A stretch of DNA of 64,000 nt, from NCBI GenBank assembly GCA_022072165.1, contig JAJVIF010000004.1, positions 2,262-66,261 on the forward strand. Direction: 5' to 3'. The stretch is from a bacterium. GTDB taxonomy: Bacteria; JAJVIF01. Positions 43,782 through 52,159 of this stretch are shown here, in pieces; position 1 is the first letter of the stretch; every line of letters starts with the position of its first letter. The position numbers were made by a program, and so were the translations under genes. The notes under the pieces are model-generated. The model did no database searches and was not told the origin of the DNA. It worked only from the letters and a program-made list of their open reading frames with translations.

Positions 43782-44615
43782 TCAGGAGGGGGCCTGGCCA
43801 CCGAAGCCCTTTTCGATGAGCAGCTTTTGTCGCAGCTGATGAATTGCCTCGCCTCGCAGCTGACAGACCCGTGACTCGGAGACCGCCAGCACCTGACCGA
43901 TTTCCTTGAGGGTCAGCTCCTCCTGGTAGTAGAGCCCCAGGACCTGCCGGAGCCTGGCAGGAAGGCTGGCGATGGCCTCGGTGAGCAACTGGAGCAGCTC
44001 GGCCTGCTCCACGAGTTCCCAGGGTCCCAGGTCCAGCGCACTGGTAAGGGTGTCCCGGAGGGTCCGGGCCCCTTCCTCGTCGTGATATCCCAGCTCCTGG
44101 TCCAGCGACACCATGTAACCGGTGGTGACCCGCCAGAGGAGGTCCTGGACGTCATCGAGGGTGGTCCCGGTTTCCGCCGCGAGTTCTTCTGGTGTCGGTG
44201 CCCGGTGGAGGCGTTGTCGCAATTGCTCAGCCGCCGCCTCCAGCTCAATGGCCTTGCGTCGCAGTGGACGTGGCAGCACATCCTGCTTGCGGAGGTAATC
44301 GAGGATCGCGCCCCGGAGGCGATAAGTGGCGTAGGTCTCAAAGCGGGTGTTCTGGGCAGGATCGAAGTGATCGATCGCCCGCAGGAGCCCGAGGATCGCG
44401 ACTCCCTCGAGGTCGCCGGTCTCTACATGCGGTGGCAGATTAATGGCGGCCCGGGCGGCGAGGTAATGCACCAGCGGGAGGTAGGCCAGCGCGAGGGCTT
44501 CCCGGGCGGCAGGGTCCTGATGCTGCAAAAAGCGATGCCACAGGGATTGCAGTTCGGCGTCCGACGCCGTCGGATGCGGGCTCCGGCGGGGGCGATGTGT
44601 CAGCCGCTCAGCCAT
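43782..44615 (-). CDS. FliA/WhiG-type alternative sigma factor (group 3 sigma-70)
   Basis: A 277-residue sigma factor. Region 2 spans roughly 25-110 (LVHYLAARAAINLP, then DLEGVAILGLLRAIDHFDPAQNTRFETYATYRLRGAI), with region 3 after it (HRAPTPEELAAETG) and region 4 with its helix-turn-helix (EELTLKEIGQVLAVSESRVCQL). These match the sigma-28 branch rather than the housekeeping sigma factor. No flagellar or chemotaxis gene is in the window, so its regulon is unknown. I chose the ATG at 44615: a perfect TATAAT (44623-44628) ends 7 bp upstream, so the mRNA would begin at the start codon. It follows the ROK kinase gene on the same strand. Confidence 0.88.
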   Translation of the reverse strand: MAERLTHRPRRSPHPTASDAELQSLWHRFLQHQDPAAREALALAYLPLVHYLAARAAINLPPHVETGDLEGVAILGLLRAIDHFDPAQNTRFETYATYRLRGAILDYLRKQDVLPRPLRRKAIELEAAAEQLRQRLHRAPTPEELAAETGTTLDDVQDLLWRVTTGYMVSLDQELGYHDEEGARTLRDTLTSALDLGPWELVEQAELLQLLTEAIASLPARLRQVLGLYYQEELTLKEIGQVLAVSESRVCQLRGEAIHQLRQKLLIEKGFGGQAPS

Positions 44616-44622
44616 GAAGGCC

Positions 44623-44628
44623 ATTATA
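44623..44628 (-). promoter_or_regulatory. Consensus -10 box of the sigma factor gene (leaderless)
   Basis: TATAAT on the minus strand, 7 bp before the ATG. No recognisable -35 at the usual distance. Confidence 0.6.
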
Positions 44629-44676
44629 GGGGGGCCATGTGATGCGACCGCTTCTGGCAGCAGCGATGACGAAGAT

Positions 44677-45591
44677 TCAGGTCGACCGCGCGGCGTAGAG
44701 CGCGGCCCCGATCGCGCCGGCATGGCGTCCCAGTTGGGCTTGCCGGACTGTCACCTGCCGTTCCTCCGGCCGACTGATGCCCGCGCTCATGGCAGCCATC
44801 AGTGCAGGATGAATCCAGTCGAAGGCCGGAGCGAGCCCCCCACCGAGGATCACCAATGGCAAGTCGAGCAGCGTAATCACGCCCGCCAGTGTTGTGCCGA
44901 GATAGTGACCATAGCGCTCCCAGGCCGCGATGGCGGCAGGATCGCCCAGGCCCGCGCGTTCGATGATGGATGCGCCATTTGTGATCGCTGTTCGGGGATC
45001 AGTGAGGCTGGCGTTGTAGTCCTGTACAAGCGCGGCTTCGCGAATGTACGCCTCCAGACAGCCCGCGAGGCCGCAGAGGCAGGGGGGACCTGCGGGATCG
45101 AGGGGGATGTGGCCGAGTTCGCCGGGCCAGCCATGCGCGCCCAGATAGAGCTGCTTATCGAGGATGAGTCCGCTGCCAATGCCGGTGCCGAGGGTGACTC
45201 CGAGACAATGTGCGGCTTCCTGACCAGCGCCGACCGACCACTCGCCATACACAAACGCTTTGGCGTCATTCAGGAGCGCGACCGGTTTCAGACAGAGTGC
45301 CTGCAACTGGTCCCGGTAGCCCCACCCCTCGAGGCCCCGGGCATTGGGCGCATGGACCATCGTGCCGCGTTGCTGATCGATGAGTCCGCAGATGGCGACT
45401 CCCACGGCGAGCACCGGTGCATCCAGCCAGTCGCGCAGCTGGGCAGTACACCAGGCGGCGGCATCGCCACCAGCGGGGGGGAGCGACGGCCATTGGGCTT
45501 CTCCCAGTACCTCACCGGCCGTGGTGCAGCAGACCGCCTTCGTGGTGGTGCCGCCGATGTCGAGGCCCAGGCAGAGGGGATCGGGGGTCAT
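44677..45591 (-). CDS. ROK-family sugar kinase (glucokinase-like)
   Basis: A cytoplasmic ATP-dependent hexokinase of the ROK family, 304 residues. ATP-binding DIGGTTTKAV near the start, catalytic Asp in LLNDAKAFVYGE, GTLGTGIGSGL-type phosphate loop (GVTLGTGIGSGLI), then GELGHI and the zinc motif CLCGLAGCLEAYI. Everything needed for activity is present. ROK proteins act on glucose, fructose, N-acetylglucosamine or N-acetylmannosamine, and the sequence alone does not decide. There is no helix-turn-helix N-terminus, so it is not a ROK repressor. CACAAT (45598-45603) lies 6 bp upstream of the ATG with no ribosome site, so likely leaderless. Confidence 0.87.
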   Translation of the reverse strand: MTPDPLCLGLDIGGTTTKAVCCTTAGEVLGEAQWPSLPPAGGDAAAWCTAQLRDWLDAPVLAVGVAICGLIDQQRGTMVHAPNARGLEGWGYRDQLQALCLKPVALLNDAKAFVYGEWSVGAGQEAAHCLGVTLGTGIGSGLILDKQLYLGAHGWPGELGHIPLDPAGPPCLCGLAGCLEAYIREAALVQDYNASLTDPRTAITNGASIIERAGLGDPAAIAAWERYGHYLGTTLAGVITLLDLPLVILGGGLAPAFDWIHPALMAAMSAGISRPEERQVTVRQAQLGRHAGAIGAALYAARST

Positions 45592-45652
45592 AGCGGTATT
45601 GTGCCGCGTCGCGCAGGCGGAGGCAGGCGTGGTGGGATACGGCCGGTCCCGG

Positions 45653-46933
45653 CTACTGAGTCTGCTGGACCACCGGCGCGCTTTCCAGCGTCACCCTGAT
45701 CTGGATCACCTTGTTATCGCGCAGGATGTCCAGGGTCACGACCTGCCCCGCTTCCATGCGTCGGATCAGCTGCAGCACCTGGTCCGCCCGGGTGATGCGG
45801 ATGCCATCCACCGCGAGAATGACATCGCCGCCCGTGACGAGGTAGTCGCCGTTGCCCAGGCCGATAGTGTCGGAGCCGCCCCTCAGGCCAGCCTTCGCGC
45901 CAGGCGATCCCGGCACGACTTCCTGCACCAGCGCTCCGTAGTCCACAGTGAGGCGCAGGAGACGGGCGAGGCGTGGCCCCATCGGGATCAGCCCCCGGAC
46001 ACCCAGCCAGGGACGTCGCACCTGTCCGAACTTGATGAGGTCATCGACAATCCGCATCGCGGCATTGATCGGGATCGCGAAGCCGATCCCCTGACTGCCG
46101 CCGGACTGACTGTAGATCACGGTGTTGATGCCAATGACCTGGCCCAAGGAATTGAGCATCGGCCCGCCGGAGTTCCCCGGGTTCACCGCCGCATCCGTCT
46201 GAATCATCCCCTCGAAGCGCTGCTGCTCGGTCTGGATGGTCCGGTTCAGAGCGGAGACCACCCCAACGGACACCGATGAGTCGAAGCCGTAGGGATTACC
46301 GATAACGATGGCGCGCTGACCGACCTTTAGCTTCTCGGAGTTCCCAATCTGTGCCACCGGGAGATCCGCCGGCGGGTCCGTGAGCTTGATCACCGCGAGA
46401 TCGGTATCGACATCAATCCCCTTAAACGTGGCATCGTACTCCCGGCCATCCTGGGTCTTGACCCGCAATTGGGTCTGTCCGCCCGCCCCCTGCACCACGT
46501 GGGTATTGGTCAGTATGTACCCCTCGCGATTGATGATGACGCCCGACCCGCTCCCACGGGCGGTCTGATTGCCGCCAAAGAACGTGGGAATGTAGCTCGT
46601 GGTCTGGATATGCACCACCGCCGGAGCCGATTTGGCATAGACGGTCGTGATGATCCGCTCTTCCGGGTCCGCCCCTTCAGTCGGGGGGCTCGCGACCGCG
46701 CCGATGTTGCTTCCAGCCAGCGCTTCTTCCACCTGCTGCGGGATATGCGCCGGTCGGGCTTTGGCGGACGTGGGGTCGGTGGATGCCAGATGCTCTGGCA
46801 GGGCCGGGACTGCAGCAGCGTTCGTCACGGGAGTGGTGAACTGCTGCTGCCAGGCATACCACCCCCCGAGGCTGGTGGCTCCGCCCATGAACGCGCTCAG
46901 AAAGATGATCAGAACCAGCCGGCCTGTGGACAT
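45653..46933 (-). CDS. HtrA/DegP-type membrane-anchored serine protease
   Basis: A periplasmic or cell-surface quality-control protease, 426 residues. An N-terminal membrane anchor (about 6-28) is followed by a Gln/Ala/Pro linker, the trypsin-like domain with the triad His (LTNTHVV), Asp (DTDLAVIKL) and Ser (NPGNSGGPM), and one C-terminal PDZ domain (VTGGDVILAVDGIRIT). One PDZ places it with HtrA/DegS-type rather than DegP-type. I chose the ATG at 46933, which has AGGGGA 8 bp upstream; the ATG at 46993, 8 bp after a GACAAT box, would add 20 residues and be leaderless. Confidence 0.9.
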   Translation of the reverse strand: MSTGRLVLIIFLSAFMGGATSLGGWYAWQQQFTTPVTNAAAVPALPEHLASTDPTSAKARPAHIPQQVEEALAGSNIGAVASPPTEGADPEERIITTVYAKSAPAVVHIQTTSYIPTFFGGNQTARGSGSGVIINREGYILTNTHVVQGAGGQTQLRVKTQDGREYDATFKGIDVDTDLAVIKLTDPPADLPVAQIGNSEKLKVGQRAIVIGNPYGFDSSVSVGVVSALNRTIQTEQQRFEGMIQTDAAVNPGNSGGPMLNSLGQVIGINTVIYSQSGGSQGIGFAIPINAAMRIVDDLIKFGQVRRPWLGVRGLIPMGPRLARLLRLTVDYGALVQEVVPGSPGAKAGLRGGSDTIGLGNGDYLVTGGDVILAVDGIRITRADQVLQLIRRMEAGQVVTLDILRDNKVIQIRVTLESAPVVQQTQ

Positions 46934-47027
46934 AGCGACGATCCCCTGGAAGAGAGTGCGACGCGGCGTGGGTACCACGCCGTCGTTCCGCATACCAGAT
47001 GATTGTCGCACTCCCGAGGTTCAGCAG

Positions 47028-47567
47028 TTACCAGTCAGGATCAATCTCTGCGGGGAGGCCGGTCTGATACTCCTGCACGACTCGTCGATACTTCTGCGCC
47101 CAGTACTTGTTCTTGTGTGCCTCGTCTGGCGTCAGTTCCCGTCGAATCTTGGCCGGCGTTCCGATCACCAGGCTGTAGGGTGGAATCACCATCCCCTCGG
47201 TCACCAGCGACCCGGCGGCGATGATGCTCCAGTCCCCAATCCGGGCGTAATTGAGAATGATGGCTCCCATCCCGACCAGGACATAGTTGCCGACCGTACA
47301 GCCATGAATGGTGGCGCGATGGCCCACCGTGCAGTACTCCCCGATATGGCAGGGGCCGTCATCCGCCACATGACAGACGGTCATGTCCTGCAGATTGGTC
47401 ATCCGCCCGATGGTGATGGCGTGGATATCGGCTCGGACGATGGTCCCGGGCCAGAGACTGACATGCGGTCCAAGCGTCGCCTGGCCGATGACCTGGGATC
47501 CGGGGGCCAGATAGCAGGTAGGGTCGATTTGCGGGGTGTGCTGGAGGTAGGAGAAGACCTGGCTCAT
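47028..47567 (-). CDS. Gamma-carbonic-anhydrase-like hexapeptide-repeat protein
   Basis: A left-handed beta-helix protein of 179 residues, forming trimers with metal ions between subunits. The repeats run from PGSQVIGQATLGPHV to YSLVIGTPAK. Three metal-binding His are in place (CHVADDG, GHRATIHGC). It resembles YrdA/PaaY-type proteins, some of which are active carbonic anhydrases after metal loading. No signal peptide. TATCCT (47575-47580 on the minus strand) stands 7 bp upstream of the ATG with no ribosome site. Substrate not decided by sequence. Confidence 0.87.
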   Translation of the reverse strand: MSQVFSYLQHTPQIDPTCYLAPGSQVIGQATLGPHVSLWPGTIVRADIHAITIGRMTNLQDMTVCHVADDGPCHIGEYCTVGHRATIHGCTVGNYVLVGMGAIILNYARIGDWSIIAAGSLVTEGMVIPPYSLVIGTPAKIRRELTPDEAHKNKYWAQKYRRVVQEYQTGLPAEIDPDW

Positions 47568-47603
47568 GGCAGGCAGGATACGTCACCTCCGCAGTCCATC
47601 AGC

Positions 47604-47637
47604 AAGGAAAAGCGCTCCTCTGAAACAGAGGAGCGCT
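47604..47637 (-). terminator. Intrinsic terminator of the FN3 lipoprotein
   Basis: A perfect 12-bp stem agcgctcctctg/cagaggagcgct (47611-47622 with 47626-47637), loop aaa, then tttcctt on the minus strand. Confidence 0.88.
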
Positions 47638-47663
47638 GCGAACGTCTTTCTCAGCGCGGACTG

Positions 47664-49508
47664 TTAAGAGCAGCCGGAGCCAGGAACCAGGTTGATCGGG
47701 ATATCCTGGGTCGTCAGATTGCCGGACGTGTCCTGTGCCGCGACACGGAGGGTCACTGGGGTCGTGCCGCTGACGCAAGCGATGCCGTTGATCTGGACCG
47801 TCGGCGAGACACTGGAGGTCGGCTGGGTCTGGGCTGGCAGGATCTGATAGAAGTAGATCAGCGCATCGCTTTCCGGATCGGTCGTACCCGTGAAGTCGAT
47901 GATGACCGGATTCTCGCTCGTACCTGTCCTGACCTCGTTGGTCCCTTCCGGGAAGACCGTCGTGCTGCCTTGTCGGACCTGCACCACCAGGGTCGGTGCC
48001 TGGTTGAGCGGCGGACCGGGGGTGAACGTGAAGCCACTGGAAGGCGGCCCTTCGCGTCCCGCCCGATCAACAGCGAAGAGCGAATACGTGTAGGGACGTC
48101 CGCGGAGGATTTCCGGCTTCTTGCCATCGGAGAATCCGAGGAGTTCCCTCAGGTCGCCAGTCGCTACATTGTCGTAGATCAGGTTGTTGCCGCCATTGGC
48201 CGACAGCAGGAAGACGACCGTGACATCGGTGGGGATATTGAGAAGGGGCCCGCGACGGATCACGCCGTAGTCCACGATGTCGGAGCCCATCGGGAACCGC
48301 AGGCGATTCCAGGTGACCTGCGGCAGGACCGGCGACGAGTTGCGGTCGTCGGGATCCCAGCCCTCATTCGGGACAGGGATGACGTTCAGGGCCGGGATGC
48401 GCTCCGGGATGTCGTCCACCACGCGTCCGAAAGCGTAGTCAGCGGTGGAGACGGTGCCATCGCGGAAGATGCCGCTGATTTCGACACCGAAGCCGATGCG
48501 GTCCAGACCATCGAGCACATCCTGGTTCGCCTGGAGGCCACCGGAGGAACTGAGGCTCAGTCCGAGGGCATCGAGGCTGTAGCGGTACTCGTTCTGGAGC
48601 GCTGCCAGGAAGGCCGATCCGCTCAGTCCGCTGGCGTTAATGATCGTGAAGAGGACGTTATTGTTGCGCGGAAGCTGCAGCACCGCTTCCGTACGGGTCA
48701 GGCCGCCGGTGATGGGAGTGGCGGTACGAATCACCGACATCGCAGGATCGTCATAGCGCCCGAAGTTGGTGTCCTGCAGGTTGGCGAACTCGCCGGGGGC
48801 CTGAATTTGCTCCCGGAAGTAAATGAGATTGCTGGTGCCGGTGGTCGGGAAGTCGAGGGACCCGGTGATGGTCGTGGCCGCGATGAAGTACCGGATACGG
48901 AAAGCCACCAGATTGGGGTCGATCTCGTGCTCCCAGCTGTAGAGGAGCCGGCGGTCATTCGGCGCGGTGGGGGTCGCGACCGGCTTGTTGCCGTTGCTCC
49001 AGGTCGTGATCTGGGAGATGACATCCCGGGCGAGAGGCGCGGGACCCACCGGCTCGGCGGTCGGCACAATCGGCTGGGCGGTCGGCGAGCCACCGGCATA
49101 GGCGGTGTTGCTTTCGCGGGATCCGAAGACCGCCGAGACGCCGACAAAGTAGACGCGATTGTTCACCAGCCCCGTGAGCAGAATGCTGGTCGCGGAGTAG
49201 GGGGAGTTCGAGTTGAACCGGACAAACGTGGAGCCGTCTTCAGAGAGATAGACGTTGTAGCCTGAGGCTCCCGCGACCCGGTCGAAAGTCACCCGAATCT
49301 GGGAGTTCAGCCCCTGTCCGGCGACACCACGGGGCGAGGCGACTACGCCCGCGCCACCTCCACCGCCGCCCCCCCCAGGTCCACTGGGGTTAAAGGGATC
49401 CGATGGATCAGTGGGGACGCCGGGAGCGCCACCGCCGCCGCAGCCCCACATCATGAGTGTCAGCAGGGCCAGAAGCCCTAGTAGCCAGCGCCAGTGCGTT
49501 CGCACCAT
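47664..49508 (-). CDS. Fibronectin type III lipoprotein, function unknown
   Basis: A 614-residue exported lipoprotein. The signal peptide ends in LMMWGC, followed by a Gly/Pro/Ser-rich stretch. An FN3 domain (about 55-145) has IRVTFDRVAGASGYNVYLS, then a linker and a domain of about 300 residues with a beta-rich profile. The C-terminal 90 residues look like another Ig/PKD repeat (PTLVVQVRQGSTTVFPEG, TTDPESDALIYFYQ). The frame extends upstream over recF on the other strand, but the signal peptide gives the start at 49508, with GGGGAGG 12 bp before. No enzyme motif seen. Strong terminator after. Confidence 0.78.
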   Translation of the reverse strand: MVRTHWRWLLGLLALLTLMMWGCGGGGAPGVPTDPSDPFNPSGPGGGGGGGGAGVVASPRGVAGQGLNSQIRVTFDRVAGASGYNVYLSEDGSTFVRFNSNSPYSATSILLTGLVNNRVYFVGVSAVFGSRESNTAYAGGSPTAQPIVPTAEPVGPAPLARDVISQITTWSNGNKPVATPTAPNDRRLLYSWEHEIDPNLVAFRIRYFIAATTITGSLDFPTTGTSNLIYFREQIQAPGEFANLQDTNFGRYDDPAMSVIRTATPITGGLTRTEAVLQLPRNNNVLFTIINASGLSGSAFLAALQNEYRYSLDALGLSLSSSGGLQANQDVLDGLDRIGFGVEISGIFRDGTVSTADYAFGRVVDDIPERIPALNVIPVPNEGWDPDDRNSSPVLPQVTWNRLRFPMGSDIVDYGVIRRGPLLNIPTDVTVVFLLSANGGNNLIYDNVATGDLRELLGFSDGKKPEILRGRPYTYSLFAVDRAGREGPPSSGFTFTPGPPLNQAPTLVVQVRQGSTTVFPEGTNEVRTGTSENPVIIDFTGTTDPESDALIYFYQILPAQTQPTSSVSPTVQINGIACVSGTTPVTLRVAAQDTSGNLTTQDIPINLVPGSGCS

Positions 49509-49750
49509 GCCTGTGTTCAACCTCCCCCAAACAAGGGGCTGGGGTGTCCCTGGTAGCAGGAACTTACCATACGTTACGCCGGTACAGGCATCATGCACCG
49601 TACCATTTTGCAGCGACGTTCTCGGGCTGCCGGTGAAAGGCAGGACAAGACGCCGCCACAGGGGCGTTATACGGACTGCGGAGCATAGCATTTTTGCGCC
49701 CCCGATGCCTCGTCTCCTTGGGGATGTCCGGCCTCGGCCAGACCCCCCTC

Positions 49751-49756
49751 TACAAT
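49751..49756 (+). promoter_or_regulatory. -10 box of recF
   Basis: TACAAT, 10 bp before the recF ATG. With initiation 6-8 bp after the box, the leader would be about 2-4 nt. Confidence 0.5.
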
Positions 49757-49766
49757 CGCGGGCCGT

Positions 49767-50903
49767 ATGCAGCTGGAAGCGCTCACCATCCGGGCTTTTC
49801 GGAATCTGACACCGGTCGCCCTCGCATTTGGTCCTGGGGTCCACCTTTTCTATGGTGCGAACGGCCAGGGGAAGACCAATCTGCTGGAAGCCGCCTGTCT
49901 GGTGGTGAACGGGACCTCCCCCCGGACCTCCAGTCTCGCCGAGACCATCCCCTGGGAGGGCGAACGCTCCGAGCTCGGCGGATGTCAGGAAGCGTTTGGG
50001 GTCCGGTATCGGGTGGATCTCTCCATCGCACCGAAGAGCAAGTCCCTCCAGGTCGATGGGATCGCCCGCCGGAGCCTGCCGGGGATCGCCAAAGGCTGTC
50101 TTGCCCTGACCTTCCTGCCCGAAGACCTCGTGATCCTGACCGGCGAGCCGAGTCTGCGCCGGGACTTCCTCGATCGGACCCTGACGCTCTGGGATACCGC
50201 CCATGTAGCGGACCTCCGGGCCTACAGCGGAGCGCTGGTGGCCCGGACCCGGGTCCTGCGGGATCTCGCGGCGACGGGCCAGCCTTTGGGGGCACGAGGA
50301 ATCGCGCTGTTACAACCTTACGAGCAGATCCTGCTGCAGAGGGGGCAGGCGATCGTGCAGCGACGAGCCACCCTGGTACGGGACCTCGCGACTCAGATGC
50401 AGCTGACCGCAGAGGCTTTCGACATTCCGCTCCAGATCACAGGCACCTATCTGCCGCATGTGCCGGAATTGCTGGGAGAGGGGGCAGCGGCCTTGCGGGC
50501 TGCCGAGCAACGCCTCATTGAGCGACGGCAGGTCGATCTGATCCAGAAGCGGACCACCGTGGGGCCGCATCGGGATGATCTGCAAGTCGACTGTAAAGGG
50601 GCCGGGGTCCGGCATTTTGCCAGTCGCGGCGAGACCCGGCTGGCGATGGTGCTGCTGCTGATCGCGAAGCTCCAGGTGGTGATGGATCGCCTGCAGTTCA
50701 CGCCCCTCATCATCCTGGATGACATCTTCAGTGAGCTGGATCGGGAGCGCCGGCGACTGGTCGTCCAGGCCCTCCCCCGGGAAGCGCAGGTCCTCTGCTC
50801 GGCGGTCGAGCAGGATCTGGAAGCAGCCTGGCTTGGCGAACGGGAAGCGGTGACCTCCTGGCAGGTCCAGCGGGGTGTCATTACGCCTCAGAGGGGGCAG
50901 TAG
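49767..50903 (+). CDS. recF: DNA replication and repair protein RecF
   Basis: An SMC-like ATPase of 378 residues that loads RecA at gaps during repair. Walker A (YGANGQGKTNLLEA), a D-loop/Walker B stretch near LIILDDIFSELDRERRRLV and the signature area (ASRGETRLAMVLLLIAKLQV) are intact. RecF opens MQLEALTIRAFRNLTP, as usual. The ATG has no ribosome site and is 10 bp after a TACAAT box. recF normally follows dnaA-dnaN; neither is here, but the downstream DciA-like gene is a familiar neighbour. Confidence 0.95.
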   Translation: MQLEALTIRAFRNLTPVALAFGPGVHLFYGANGQGKTNLLEAACLVVNGTSPRTSSLAETIPWEGERSELGGCQEAFGVRYRVDLSIAPKSKSLQVDGIARRSLPGIAKGCLALTFLPEDLVILTGEPSLRRDFLDRTLTLWDTAHVADLRAYSGALVARTRVLRDLAATGQPLGARGIALLQPYEQILLQRGQAIVQRRATLVRDLATQMQLTAEAFDIPLQITGTYLPHVPELLGEGAAALRAAEQRLIERRQVDLIQKRTTVGPHRDDLQVDCKGAGVRHFASRGETRLAMVLLLIAKLQVVMDRLQFTPLIILDDIFSELDRERRRLVVQALPREAQVLCSAVEQDLEAAWLGEREAVTSWQVQRGVITPQRGQ

Positions 50904-50943
50904 GCAGTCCGCAGAAAAAACGCGACGCGGTACCATCGGTGGC

Positions 50944-51243
50944 ATGGCCCGGCACTCACTGCAGCAGCTCCTGAAAGAGATCACGAAGGACCTGGGGTGC
51001 GACCAGCCTGCGGTCGCGCAGTCCGACGATGCACTGGTTCGGTCCGCGCTGGAGTCCCTGCGTCCCGACCTCCTCCACTTTTTCCGAAAAGTGAGTCGCG
51101 ACAAGAGCACCCTCACCCTCGAGTTCGGTCATGTAGCGGCAGCGCAGGAATGTCAGCTGGAGAGTGGACGCCTGCTGGTGGCGTTGGAGCGTCTGGCAGG
51201 AGGCAGCATCGCCCGGACGTTGCGCTGCCGGGGACCCCGCTAG
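50944..51243 (+). CDS. DciA-like (DUF721) protein
   Basis: A 99-residue protein that resembles the DUF721/DciA family, which helps load the replicative helicase in bacteria lacking DnaC. The N-terminal ISLQQLLKEI-type helix and the central LTLEFGHVAAAQECQ stretch, followed by a final ARTLRCRG strand, fit the KH-like fold. It follows recF by 40 bp, the order seen in many genomes (recF, DUF721, gyrB). TACCAT (50931-50936) ends 7 bp before the ATG and no ribosome site is present. It overlaps the opposite-strand gene by 4 bp. Confidence 0.72.
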   Translation: MARHSLQQLLKEITKDLGCDQPAVAQSDDALVRSALESLRPDLLHFFRKVSRDKSTLTLEFGHVAAAQECQLESGRLLVALERLAGGSIARTLRCRGPR

Positions 51244-51518
51244 CCTGGTCCTCCCGGGCCGAGCAGGGACTGATTGACGAGGAAGATGCCGACAATGATG
51301 AGAAACACCACCAGCCAGCCAAGCATGATCGCAATCAGCAGTCCCTTGGGTTTGTCCTCTTCGCGCTCTGCTTTGTCTGCCAGGGCGGCATCGAAGCGTT
51401 CCAGATCGTCCTGGGTTGCCCCTTCGAAGCCTGGTTGCGCCAGCCCGCAGACATAGCAGACAGGAGCGGCGGGCTTCAGGTCGATGCCACACCCGGGGCA
51501 CTTCTTGTACTTCGCCAT
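51240..51518 (-). CDS. Zinc-ribbon membrane protein, small
   Basis: A 92-residue protein. A zinc ribbon occupies residues 7-25 (CPGC and CYVC pairs), followed by an acidic/charged middle and one C-terminal membrane helix (about 60-85). GGGGAG stands 6-7 bp before the ATG. No named family. Such small proteins occur widely as DUF-type envelope or ribosome-linked proteins; no role is shown. Confidence 0.7.
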   Translation of the reverse strand: MAKYKKCPGCGIDLKPAAPVCYVCGLAQPGFEGATQDDLERFDAALADKAEREEDKPKGLLIAIMLGWLVVFLIIVGIFLVNQSLLGPGGPG

Positions 51519-51607
51519 GGGACGCTCCCCTTTCGGTCGGGCATGGTACAGAGATTCCGTCGGGGGTGTGCGGTGCCTTCCCGGCGAACCGGGTATCCTC
51601 CGTGACG

Positions 51608-52117
51608 ATGACACCGGCGGAACTGGTCGATGCTGGCCCCGACTACGAAGGGGGAGAGTCACTGGCGGAGACGCCAGCGGCGCGTGCGTTTGGCCGGGGA
51701 CTCCTCATCGGGAGTCTGCTGCTCCTCGCGTTCTTCGTTTACTTCAACCTCATCCTGCCCCGGCAGCTTTTTTCAGGGGCCGCACTGACCATCGGTGAGG
51801 CCGAAGCGCTGCAGAACAGCGTGGGGATCATCGACAAGGCGATGAAAATCGAGGAGCGCAAAGGGCACACGGTGATCCGTGAAGCGGTGCCCAATCCCCC
51901 TCTGCCGGACCCCTTTGAACAGACCGTCACCCTGACGGTCCAGCGAACGTCGGGGGACAACGCGGTCTACCGGTTTCGGTATGCCCTGGAAGCGATCCCC
52001 TCCATCGAGGCGGGAGACCGGATGGTCCGGATCTATCCGCTCAACCGGGCCGGGGAGGTACTCCTCCGCAGCCTGGAGTTGAGCTACGTCGCCCCGGACT
52101 CGCCTTTGCCCGAATAG
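51608..52117 (+). CDS. Single-pass membrane protein of unknown function
   Basis: A 169-residue protein with a short cytoplasmic head and one membrane helix (about 30-50), followed by an exported beta-rich domain (IDKAMKIEERKGHTV to the end). I recognise no family. TATCCT (51594-51599) lies 8 bp before the ATG with no ribosome site, so leaderless is likely. The 52160 gene follows within 43 bp, probably an operon of two envelope proteins. Confidence 0.65.
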   Translation: MTPAELVDAGPDYEGGESLAETPAARAFGRGLLIGSLLLLAFFVYFNLILPRQLFSGAALTIGEAEALQNSVGIIDKAMKIEERKGHTVIREAVPNPPLPDPFEQTVTLTVQRTSGDNAVYRFRYALEAIPSIEAGDRMVRIYPLNRAGEVLLRSLELSYVAPDSPLPE

Positions 52118-52159
52118 CCCCGTTCTTTGCCTTACTCTCGCGAACAGTGGTCCGTGAAC

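Noticed and set aside
46647-49265. Plus-strand ORF of 872 aa crossing three genes
   Set aside because: Overlaps htrA, the gamma-carbonic-anhydrase-like gene and the FN3 lipoprotein antisense; no domain.
49509-49690. Riboswitch in the leader of the FN3 lipoprotein
   Set aside because: No known riboswitch core could be matched; short complementary pieces are not convincing.
49509-50204. 5' extension of the FN3 lipoprotein over recF
   Set aside because: The signal peptide at 49508 is clear and recF occupies the other strand.
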